NCBI GenBank assembly: GCA_032718475.1
Contig: JAUCBJ010007949.1
Coordinates: forward strand, 1-46,581
Origin: Nemertoderma westbladi
Taxonomy: Eukaryota > Xenacoelomorpha > Nemertodermatida > Nemertodermatidae
Length of the DNA: 46,581 nucleotides
Reading direction: 5' to 3'
Shown: piece after piece, positions 9,620-19,005 of the stretch
Position numbering within the stretch: position 1 is the stretch's first letter
How the letters are laid out: every line of letters starts with the position of its first letter
Program-made: the position numbers and the translations under genes
The notes under the pieces: model-generated
What the model was told of the DNA's origin: nothing
The model's input: only the letters and a program-made list of their open reading frames with translations
Databases searched by the model: none

Positions 9620-10622
9620 GGCCTCCCAGAGTTTCCTTATATTTCCTTTTTTAGAACGTTTCCTTTTTTTCCTCTTTTTTAGAACGTTTCCTTTTTTCCT
9701 CTTTTTTTCTCCATTTTCTCACATTTTTTTCCACTTTTTTTGGTTCAGAAGATCAATATCAGCTTGCTGTTGATATTGACAGGGTTATAACAGAGATTAA
9801 CGGGCATATGCCGATTTTTATTTTGAATATGTTTATTTTGACAAATATCACAAGCTAAAGCTACAGTACCATAAAAATGTAGCAGTGGGGGTGACTTTAC
9901 TATATTTATTTTCTGAGGCGGGGACATATTATAATTGACATAAAACCCGCCTTGGTGAATTAACATTGTTGAATTTCAATTTAGGGAAAGGAACAGGCTG
10001 TAGTGGGAGTCTATTCTAACCAAAACAATAAAAGAAAGCCTATTATACGGTTTTAGTTTCATTTTTGCTCGTAATCAGCTGGTATTTGCATTCGTTTTCC
10101 CCTGAAGATATTTGAATTTTGATTGCGTCTAAAAAGCATTTTTGTTATTTATATAAATGTAGCCACGACCGGAAATCCGTACCAAAGTTTTTATATCACT
10201 TTCAAACTAAATGTATATTTCCATTCGTTTGATAAACCTCTATCAATAACCCTCAATCGGTCGAGCTCAACAATCTCTGATAACTGGGTAAAAAAGGTGA
10301 AAATTTCGCAAAGTTTTTAAACTGTTCTTATTTCATTGATATGTTGACTTATAATAATTATATTGCCATTGCCGTGGTCGTGGTCGTTCTCTTTCTGTGT
10401 TTCTACTTTTTCATTTACTTTGATCTCTTCCTGTCATTTAAAACAGTGACGTTTCTTAGTATATAATGAAATTTATAATCTATCTATAAATTTAATGAAA
10501 TATAATGTTTACCATCCTTTTTTTAAGGATAATATCAATTCAGATTTTCCCTTTTTTTGAAACGTAAAAATTTTGAAAATATAAATTCCTTTTTATCATC
10601 GATTTTTTTTATGGGAGGGCTG
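9620..10622. mobile_element. hAT-like nonautonomous transposon inside a LINE
   Basis: The ends are CAGGCCTCCCA (counting from 9618) and, inverted, CAGCCCTCCCA. The direct repeat ATACTGCA lies at 9612-9619 and 10623-10630. Removing the 1-kb insert plus one repeat copy restores the LINE reading frame. The CAG/CTG ends and 8-bp repeat are hAT hallmarks, with the caveat that the CA at the left edge is shared between repeat and TIR. The interior has pyrimidine-rich tracts with GAACGTTTCC, the dispersed module at 9964-10030 and a membrane-helix-like stretch at 10357-10440. No transposase is present. Confidence 0.7.
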
Positions 10623-11415
10623 ATACTGCAAATATGCACAAAATATTTAAAAGACAATAACTTGGAACTTAACACAATGAAATCACACTACTTAGTCTGC
10701 TCTACAGCACTACTAACACAACTAAACAAACAGATTACAATTTGTACTGTAGTACTACGATAGTCGAGGAAGATAGCTGCAGCTACCGAACCACTCCAAC
10801 TAAAGTAATACAGCACCTTACCAAGAAGTGCTGGTAGAACATATCAAAAATTAAAAGAAGAGGCCTTTCTACACAAGACGTACCACTAGACATAAACGAC
10901 GTTCTTATGGAAATCAATCTGCCAACCGTCTATCCTATACGGTTCATGCACTCTAGGCGAAGACACAATAACTACTATAGGAGTAACGATAAGAGAGGCG
11001 ATGAGATCACTGATTGGAGTTAGTGACTACGTATCAAACAAGATACTACACAACCTATACAACGTCGACGATTTAGAGAGAATGACCACCTACATACAAC
11101 GAATGTCGGGTACTTTACAACGCCTTTAATTCCAACAACAACAAAGTCACACATTTATTTACTACCCTTTTGCACCAACACATTTGTACTGCGACCCACT
11201 ATTGGAGAACTACACAACTTGGCGCGTTCAGATACTCAATAAAGAACTACATCAAAGGTGCTCGAACCAGGAACCCGGTAGAACTTAACTACAAACAAAC
11301 AAAATTTCCAGCCACTCTACCTCTAAACGCTCCTAAACAACCACAACCACGACTCTCATACAAAACATATATGTGTTCTAGAACTATACAACATAGAATC
11401 GAAGTTGACATTTAA
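10623..11415 (+). pseudogene. LINE reverse transcriptase fragment, 3' part
   Basis: It continues the YADD fragment as ICTKYLKDNNLELNTMKS. After frame breaks it reads SILYGSCTLGEDTITTIGV and REAMRSLIGVSDYVSNKIL up to a stop near 11128, the thumb and C-terminal region of an L2/CR1-like ORF2. The frame is broken at several places. Sequence to 11415 is probably 3' sequence of the same element. Confidence 0.7.
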
Positions 11416-11549
11416 CATTGACTGGTTACATAATTGTAATACAACTTGAAGGATTTGAACAACACTCGTCACTTAACACGATTTTATTGGTGTATTAGAT
11501 AGTTTTTATTTATAATTCGTGTATTGACAACTTTTGCTGATTAATAATT

Positions 11550-12244
11550 TTAACCAATTTTAATAATTATAGCCTGCCGGGGCCGTGCACTGCAATGAAA
11601 TGAATACACCACTACTACTAGGTCGAGCGAACTCGGGACAGTGGAAATAATATCCTTCCTGGCTTCCCGATTCTCCATAGTTGAGGCAATTTCGTTTCTA
11701 TCAATCTCAAGTCCAGTATCCCTTTCAAATTGGTCTATATACTGTATGTTATATCCGGTCGTCCACTGAGTACGCTTTCCTTGTGTTGGTTGCCAGAAAA
11801 GTAGATCTGGTATGGCCTCGTCTTTCCTTCTCCAGCAGTGCCAACGGAATCTTAATCTGCGTTCACGGAGAGGGCGGTTGGTACAGGTGGCATTGTACCA
11901 TAGAGCTCGGCGTTTGTCATGTGTTGTCTCCAGCTGATGGTTAGGGCTACCCTTAGTACAGTAGTATTGTGTAGCAATAACCATCAATTCGGTGTTCAAG
12001 TGATTTCGTCAGTGTCCAGGTCTCACCCCCGTATAAAAGTACACTTTCCACTGTGGCTCGAAAGAATTTAGTCTTCAGGTGCCTGGAGAGGTCTGATTTC
12101 CAGATGGTATCCAATTTTGATAGAGCTACCCAAGCCTTTGCTTTCCTAACTTCTATGTCCCTTTTGCTAATCTCTATCCATGATCCAAGGTACTGGAAGT
12201 CGTCGACCTTCCTTAGTTGAATATTATCAATGGTTGTCAAGTTA
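11550..12244 (-). pseudogene. RTE-type LINE ORF, C-terminal part
   Basis: Minus-strand frames give KVDDFQYLGSWIEISKRDIE, WKSDLSRHLKTKFFRATVES and VLLYGGETWTLTKSLEH. After a frameshift comes RERRLRFRWHCWRRKDEAIP, the conserved RTE C-terminus. The order matches an RTE reverse transcriptase read from 13.0 kb down to 11.55 kb. It is broken by frameshifts and by the MITE at 12245-12806. Confidence 0.85.
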
Positions 12245-12806
12245 ATGGTACTTTTATTTAATTGTCAAGCAGTGAAGTAAAAACCTCACCGGTAGGTATG
12301 CAGTACAAATGAAACAGTAAAAAAGCAACTGACCTGTAGACGTTGCATGCAATCAGTTATCAGCTGACAATGTCAGCTGATCAGTAGGTTTCGCCCCAAT
12401 GGGGGCTTTCTCAAGTAGCTAGTGCTAGAAAGGAGAAAATAGATAGAAGTTCCCAAGGGAGAAAGAAAGGTAAAGTGAAACAAGGTAGAAGTGTATCCGT
12501 CTAACCACTGGGAAGCAGCACCTCAAACTTGCGCCAATCACGTTTCTGTTTGTTAATGGCGGGCTGACGCGCGTACGTATATAAAACATTTCAAGTTTTT
12601 GCAGGACAGGCCGTAGTGGGTGCCGTGCAATTACTTTGAAATGCTTGAAGAACTCACGCCAGTCCGTCGATCAGCTGACATTGTCAGCTGATCACTGATT
12701 GCATGCAACGTCTACAGGTCAGTTGCTTTTTTACTGTTTCATTTGTACTGCATACCTACCGGTAAGGTTTTTACTTCACTGCTTGACAATTAAATAAAAG
12801 TACCAT
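12245..12806. mobile_element. Tc1/mariner-like MITE with 140-bp TIRs
   Basis: Inverted arms of about 140 bp (12245-12384 and 12667-12806) begin ATGGTACTTTTATTTAATTG, differ at about two positions and are flanked by TA (12243-12244 and 12807-12808). Each arm ends in its own near-perfect palindrome around ATCAGCTGACA/TGTCAGCTGAT. The 280-bp centre has no ORF. It interrupts an RTE LINE, so it is the younger insertion. Family assignment rests on the TA duplication only. Confidence 0.8.
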
Positions 12807-13035
12807 TATATTGCATTAACTCAAGCTTTTTAATTCTAAGGTTGTCAAGTTTCCATTAACATTAAAATTCATGAATTCTATCTTGGTAACATTTATATGC
12901 AATCCAACCTCCTTACTGTAGCAGCCCTCTCCACTTTATTCAGTAGAAGCTGTGCATCTGCTAGGGTATTAGAGAGCAAGGCGATGTCATCCGCAAAGTC
13001 GGTGTCTGTGACTGTAGTTGCCGGATGTCTATAAA
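12807..13035 (-). pseudogene. RTE-type LINE ORF, catalytic part (FADD)
   Basis: Minus strand reads TVTDTDFADDIALLSNTLAD then AQLLLNKVE, with the F-A-D-D catalytic motif. After a frameshift it reads INVTKIEFMNFNVNGNLTT, which leads into the block beyond the MITE. It is the N-terminal continuation of the 11550-12244 remnant. Confidence 0.8.
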
Positions 13036-13402
13036 ATTTTATTTTGCGGATGATATTTTATTCTTGGAAATTCTGCGTAAATTTGCCAAAAAAAGGAACA
13101 GTAGGGAAACGTAAGTAGCAAATTAGTAATGTTCCACAATAATTTAATTAATTTCACAATAAGCTGTGATTCAATGGGAAATTAGTAATGTTTACACTGG
13201 CGTGTTACACATTAATTGCTATATCTCGGAAACTAGAAGTCGCATCAAATTTTTAAATATATCAAAAACTTCACGATATATTAAGTTGTAAAAAAAAAAA
13301 ACTGTTGTAAAAAAATTATACAATTCCACTGCAGGGAAATCTTCCATTAATGTTAACGAAGATTTTTCACATAATAAAATTGTGATTGCTTTATTGACAT
13401 TA
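13036..13402. other. Unassigned AT-rich sequence
   Basis: Nothing is recognised. It lies between the RTE remnant and the dispersed repeat at 13403-13544. Confidence 0.5.
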
Positions 13403-13544
13403 GGTGTAATTTATTTATTTGTTTTAGTTTAAAAACCACAATAGTTTATCATATAACAAATAAATTTTTTGAGGATAAGGGTTTTTGAGGTCGACAAATC
13501 CGATGGGCGAGGTTACATCCACCCGTTTAGTAGAGAAGTTGTGT
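13403..13544. repeat. Dispersed repeat, inverted copy of 1901-2042
   Basis: The reverse complement shares ordered blocks with 1901-2042, including CCCATCGGATTTGTC and TTTTAAACTAAAACAAAT. It is non-coding. Confidence 0.65.
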
Positions 13545-13813
13545 AAATATAAGCTCCCTATATTTTACCAGCAAAATTGGTATTAAAAATGGTTAAATGA
13601 TAAGACAAATTTCCGTTGCTCTGGAAACTAAATAGTTAACTATCTAGAAGTGCATACTTCGTTCAATCGATAGTCATTGGAGTAAAGTTTGTCTGTACCA
13701 AATTTGGAGAAAATCCCATTAACAGAGCCCTTGTTGCTATGTAAATTCCATGTTGCTAAGGAAAGAAACAGGAAATTGGAAGTGATCCAGCATAATATAT
13801 TTTTTAGACTTTT

Positions 13814-14119
13814 TTAGGGGTTAAACTTTAACTCGAATGGCATATTATAATTATGGTGGAGGAATGCTGAAAACTTCAAAACATGAGCCGATTTCGTTTT
13901 TAAAATGTGTGAGTAGGTCTGCTTTAAATGTACGCCAATCGGTAAATACAGAACCGTTATGTTTTTTTCTGTGCAGTAATCGAAGGAAGTATTATTAACA
14001 GCAATTGGAAATTTGTCTGCAACAGTACCATTGAAGACCATAAATTTAGGCTTTTTCCTATTAATTGACATATTAAATTCGGTACAAAAATCTAGTAGCA
14101 CAGACAATTTACATATCAC
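13814..14119 (-). pseudogene. LINE reverse transcriptase fragment
   Basis: A 101-codon frame reads LSVLLDFCTEFNMSINRKKP then KFMVFNGTVADKFPIAVNN, the region just after the catalytic motif in non-LTR reverse transcriptases (LLDFCxxxxMxIN-x-x-KxKFMVF). It then reads SAHVLKFSAFLHHNYNMPFE. Domains on either side are missing. It is a different lineage from the RTE and YADD remnants nearby. Confidence 0.75.
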
Positions 14120-14814
14120 TCTGTTGGTGAACTGGACTGCATACTGTATAACATGTATATATTACTTATATACTGTAATATAAGTATCAGTTCGCTGATT
14201 ACTCGCAGTTTTGACTTGCCTCGCCCCGCATAGCAAACATCCAGACATCACTATAATGTTGCTGTGCGTTAAAAGTACCAATAATATTTATAGATACACC
14301 CCGAGAATGGTAAATAAAGAAATATATAAATACGAAATATTAATTACATACTACTGTACAGTTTTATTGTAGGCCTATATTTATTACCGGTCGGTAACTT
14401 TAAACTGAAACATTTTTCAAAATCATAACTGTCATTGAATGGGTACGGGTAACTGCAGAACTGTGTGATTGAGATTATTTATTGAGGACTAATATAGTCT
14501 GATACCGGTAGTAGTATCGTATAGGAACGAAACAACAACTAGTAAAGATTACACGACAAACTGAAATTATTTACACTGATTTAACACAAGCAGACAAGGC
14601 ACAAAATCTAATTAAAATCACAAATTGAATTTTTAAAAGAATAACTGAATAAGTAGGCCTACAGAAGTATGTAGGTTAAAAGCTCGGTAACACAAATTAA
14701 TTATGATTGTGATTGTCATTATGATATGTGATTGCAGGATTGTTACCGGTACCTAACTGCCTAAGCGCGCTGCGACTGCGACGAGCTACGGCCTACGGGT
14801 CCGTCTAAACACCC
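14120..14814. other. Unassigned AT-rich sequence
   Basis: No gene or repeat is recognised; scattered TACCGGTA and TAGGCCTA octamers occur. Confidence 0.5.
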
Positions 14815-15025
14815 AAATCACAACAAATCACAACAAATGACACCAAATCACAACAAATCACATCAAATCACAACAAATTACACAAAAAATTCTAATTTTT
14901 ATTTTTTTATAATTGTTTATTGTTTTGGTTCCTTCTGGCTACCACTGTCTGACTGTAACCTGCTCCTTTACTTTTCAATTTTTTTTTGTGATTTGGTGTG
15001 ATTTGGCAGTTTGGTATGATTTGGT
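14815..15025. repeat. Inverted pair of decanucleotide arrays
   Basis: About seven decamers of AAATCACAAC (14815-14886) face about four inverted units of GTGATTTGGT (14985-15025) across a 100-bp loop. GGGTCCGTCTAAACACC just outside the left array resembles the GGTCCGACGAATT termini of other array-bearing elements. Confidence 0.8.
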
Positions 15026-15408
15026 ATCATCGGCCAGTCGGCTGAATCTGAATCTGAGTATAATGACATCGACAAATATAAAAGTAACGAAACATAACAA
15101 ACATAACAAACAAGATTACCATTTTCATAGATACCGGTAGGATAGTTAGCCAGGACTTAATTCAGTAATTTGCAGCCTGGATAGTTAGTTTGGTAATCAA
15201 GTAAATATTGGTTTATACAGTATATTAAAATTATGCACTCAGCCATGCAATAAAGCACCACAGAGTAAAATAAGTACAACTTATGTATTAATAAACAAAA
15301 TAAAATGAAATGAAATGCAGAACAGAATAAAAGTGCATACGTAATGCACATTAATTTATAGATATTTATAGATATTAATTCATGGAAACATTGGAGTAGG
15401 TACAGTAT
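15026..15408. other. Unassigned AT-rich sequence
   Basis: No supported feature; the short frames have no motif. Confidence 0.5.
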
Positions 15409-15420
15409 ATGGCGGTCCTA

Positions 15421-15690
15421 CGAATTACCGCAAAAGACCGCAAAAGACCAAAAAAGACCGCAAAAGACCACAAAAGAACGCAAAATACCACAAAATACCG
15501 CAAAAGACCATAAAAGACCGCAAAAAACCACAAAAGACCGCAAAAAACCACAAAAGACCGCAAAAGACCACAAAAGAACAGAGAAGGCATGGATATACTG
15601 CAAGACGAATTACCGCAAAAGACCGCAAAAGACCACAAAAGACAGCAAAAGACCGCAAAAGACAGCAAAATACTGCAAAAGACCACAAAA
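15421..15690. repeat. CGCAAAAGAC decanucleotide array
   Basis: 15431-15580 and 15611-15690 keep exact 10-bp register with an A4-A6 tract in every unit, interrupted by a 30-bp spacer. Open frames in all three minus-strand phases are artefacts of the period. Confidence 0.95.
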
Positions 15691-16523
15691 GAGCACCAAG
15701 AAGTGAAAATTTAGTATTAGCGAGTGTCAGGCGCAGTCAGGCAGTCAGGTCAATGTATAGAAGTTTTGTAGACCTACATTATGAATTAGACTGTCTGATC
15801 TGAAATTATTATACAGTACATTGTCATAATGTATTAATTAGATTTTGATACAGTTCAACAATTATTTCACAACTTATTATTGTTTTAGGTTTGCTGGATG
15901 GAAATGTGGGAAGGTGGATGGGAATGTGAATGTGGGAATCAATAAACGCTGTTGTTACCTACCAATTTAAGGAAAGGAGCAGGTTACAGCGGCAGCATTC
16001 TAACCAAAACAATAAACTATGTAGTTAACGGTACCAACCACAGTACAAATTAGAGGATCGGACAGCCACAGCACAATGATCGGTGAACAAAACAAGCCCA
16101 AAACAAACAAGCCAATAAAAACAAAGAAGACAATGAGCGAGATGGCAAAATACAAAATATTGTAGTTAAAAAGTACTGTATAAGTTCGGTATGGTATGGT
16201 CAATGCTGCAATGGTCATTATGTGATTGCGGGTCTGCCAAACACCCAACTTTCACCCAACTCAGCAACTGCACCCCACTTCCACCCAACTACACAACTTT
16301 CACCCAACTGTATCCAACTTACACCAAACTATACTGTATAGCACCCAACTTCCACAAATTATAATAATGTACAGTAACAAACTCTGAACTTCTTTGAGGA
16401 GTTGCTGAGATATGAGCTTTTTAAAAGCTTCATGTACTGTATTTTGCACCCACTGCTGAGCAATTTATGAAAATACTGTAACAAACTAACGTTTATATTT
16501 ATTGCAGGTTGGTTCTAGAATAA

Positions 16524-16847
16524 TTGATGAATTTAACAATAAATATACAAAGGAGAGACCGAGACTATTGGCGAACGATCCAGATACCTACAGATGTCTA
16601 CAGTACATATACCACTCACCAAAATCCCAACCTAATGAAGCTACATGTACAAACTAAACTGGCGCTGTGGGATTGCGGTGGAAATGAAAACGGTATTGAT
16701 ATACAGGAGGGTCACACTGTTAACGACGAAATCGCATTGGAAACTTTTGTTGTAAGGAATGACAATGTTTATAATAAGTACAAATTTAATGGACATAATT
16801 TCTATATTATACAGTACTGTATGTTTAATGCAATTATAATAATGTAA
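16524..16847 (+). pseudogene. Coding-like 3' segment of repeat copy A
   Basis: A 107-codon frame contains NENGIDIQEGHTVNDEIALE. The homologous part of copy B (minus strand, 23232-23432) reads KGIDTQEGHSLNDEISLE in an uninterrupted 67-codon frame ending in a stop. The two copies differ by indels upstream, so copy A is frame-shifted relative to copy B. A TTTATTGCAG acceptor-like site precedes it at about 16499-16508. It may be a captured exon; the family was not recognised. Confidence 0.35.
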
Positions 16848-16868
16848 TTATCCTTTATGTATCATAGA

Positions 16869-17756
16869 ATACAAGAAAAAAACTAAGCAGCTTTATTTTA
16901 AAAATCATGGCCTTTATATTAATTAATAATAATTTATAACAAAACAACAGAAAGAATTTTATAACTTTTTACATTTTTGATAAACTAAAATGGGATCTGG
17001 TAAGATCTGTACATATCAAGAGAAATTCTGCAAAGAACTTATGATTCACTTCTTAATATCATTACTTCTTATTCTTTCTTATTATTATCATTATTATTAT
17101 GATTCCCATACAGGCAATGCCAGAATGGACAAGATCTTTACGAGAATCGATAAGATCGTTATACAGTACAGATCTTAGTGGAACTAATAATTCATCACAC
17201 TAAGGTAGAGAATTGCGTACGTTGATCAATGTAATCATATAGACGCGGCCTGTGGTCTCTAGTACATACAGTATATGTACAGTAGGATATGCCAATATTC
17301 CAAAAGTTCGAGAGGTATTTGCCCGTAACTTTCTAAAATATTGGAACTTTTTCTCCAGTACGCCCATACAAAATTTTGTTGAAAATGGTTAAAATCTTCA
17401 AAAGTTATTTACGAATGTATTTTTCATTAAAGACAGATGGACAGACAGAAAGACGGACGCACATACATGAAATTTTGCCTTATTTACTAATTATCATTGT
17501 GCGTTAAGGCTCGCCTTTACTGCGTGGCTCGACCCACAATCGCAGAAAACCATGGTCACGAAATTTTAAAAATTACGTGTATCACCAAATTTCAGTTCCA
17601 GAACGAAAAATACCTGTTATGCCTCTGAACTAAACATTAGATATATTGTACTGTATGGCCTACACAACTCCACATCCAAAAAAGCGATGTATATTAGAAT
17701 TTGTATGGTTTTTGGCAACTTTATAATTTGCTTTATAATTTTTTATTTTGAAAAAT
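16869..17756. other. Unassigned sequence with a short GACAGA tract
   Basis: A purine-rich microsatellite-like tract of GACAGACAGAAAGACGG type lies at about 17431-17465. No gene is recognised. Confidence 0.5.
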
Positions 17757-18440
17757 TCTGACATAGGGTGCGAGAAAGTGGTGAAAGTTAAGTGTAGTTG
17801 GATGAAAGTTGAATGTAGTTGGGTGGAAGTGGAGCGTAGTTGGGTGAAAGTGAGTCAAAGTTGAGAGTAGTTGGGTGATAGTTGTGTGGAGAGCTGGATG
17901 TTCTGTGGGATGAGTCACGCAGTCATGGCGAGACTTAGCGCACAATTGCAATTAGTAAAAATAAAGCAAAATTTAATCTCCGTCAGTTTACAAAAGCCCG
18001 CCTCTGTAATCTGCTCCTTTCCCTCAATTGGTAACAATATCGTTTATTGTTTTGGTTAGAAAAGCCCGCCTCTGTAACCTGCTCCTATCCCTCAATTGGT
18101 AACAATATCGTTTATTGTTTTGGTTAGAAAAGCCCGCCTCTGTAACCTGCTCCTATCCCTCAATTGGTAACAATATCGTTTATTGTTTTTTTTAGAAAAG
18201 CCCGCCTCTGTAACCTGCTCCTTTCCCTCTATTGGTAGGTAAAAATAACGTCATTCCCATCTTCCCACATTCCGATCTCCCTACATTCCCATCTTCCTAC
18301 ATTCCCACATTCCCATCCACCTTCCTACATTCCCATCTTCCCATCCACCTTCCTACCATCCCACTGACCGAGCCACCTACCCACCTCTTTAAACAAAGGT
18401 TGACGTATTTTATTTCGACTTTCCTGGGCACTCTGGGAAA
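17757..18440 (-). mobile_element. Diverged member of the copy A/B repeat family
   Basis: It is inverted relative to copy A. It contains a GTTGGGTGAAAGT decamer-like array (17760-17890), the dispersed module amplified four times, and a CATTCCCATC array (18251-18390) matching the GGAAATGTGGG part of copy A. It lacks the CGCAAAAGAC array. Conservation is low. Confidence 0.5.
17995..18240. repeat. 68-bp tandem repeat, about 3.6 units
   Basis: Units start at 17995, 18063, 18131 and 18199, exactly 68 bp apart, with few differences. Each contains AACCTGCTCCTTTCCCTC and TTTATTGTTTTGGTTAGA, the reverse complement of the dispersed module. Confidence 0.95.
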
Positions 18441-18975
18441 GTTCACATTGGCCTAAAAACAAGTAATTTTTTTTAATTATAGAGACATAAATTCAGGCAC
18501 TACAAATTCAAATATTCAAGCACTTTGTGTTTCCCTGTATGGGTTGTACATATCTTAGTTTACATATACTGTATGTCGCTGTATATTGGACTTCTTGGGT
18601 CTTAAGTTAACCCTATACTGGGCTCCCTGATACAGTATTAAAGGTAAGAAAATACAAAGTACAGTACTAAATTTGTATAACATTCAAATAATGAATTTAT
18701 CATGTGTCATGTATGTTAATGTGTCCAGATGTTGTGTTAAAGCCAGTGTGTTCTTCGCATATTTAACATTAGCCTATGCCTATGGAGTATTGTTGTTGTA
18801 AGATAAGTCAGGGGAAGGGAAATACAACTCAACCACTAGATAAAGCGGCTCTCTTTACTACTTTCAGCTATTCCGGGAGGTTGATTGACAGGCATTTCTA
18901 AGCTTTGATATTTAGCCGCTCTAGGTAGACTTGCATTAGGCAAATTCCAAGTGATTTCCTAAAGGTTATTTTATT
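18441..18975. other. Unassigned AT-rich sequence
   Basis: No supported gene, RNA or repeat. Confidence 0.5.
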
Positions 18976-19005
18976 CCTATTATGAACCTAATAGGATTAG
19001 GAGCC

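Larger units (their letters stand above)
15409..16868 (+). mobile_element. Repeat family copy A, uninterrupted
   Basis: This 1.46-kb repeat starts at GGTCCTACGAATTACCGC and ends near TTTATGTATCATAG. Its reverse complement matches 23145-23797 joined to 42549-43303 along the whole length. In order it holds a CGCAAAAGAC decamer array, a GGAAATGTGGG stretch, the dispersed module at 15961-16021, a hydrophobic minus-strand frame, a CACCCAACTT decamer array (16241-16350) and a coding-like 3' segment (16524-16847). No transposase, terminal inverted repeat or target duplication was found, so the mode of movement is unknown. Confidence 0.75.

Noticed and set aside
14815-15025. CRISPR array or other spacer-repeat system (also considered for the other short-period arrays)
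   Set aside because: Units are contiguous without unique spacers, and the context is a eukaryotic repeat landscape.
15375-15688. Three overlapping FAVFCGLLRS-type frames (also at 42999-43316)
   Set aside because: Artefacts of the decanucleotide arrays, not membrane proteins.
16000-16248. 82-codon hydrophobic minus-strand frame in copy A
   Set aside because: The homologous region of copy B does not keep the frame. Noted only as one of the helix-like segments.
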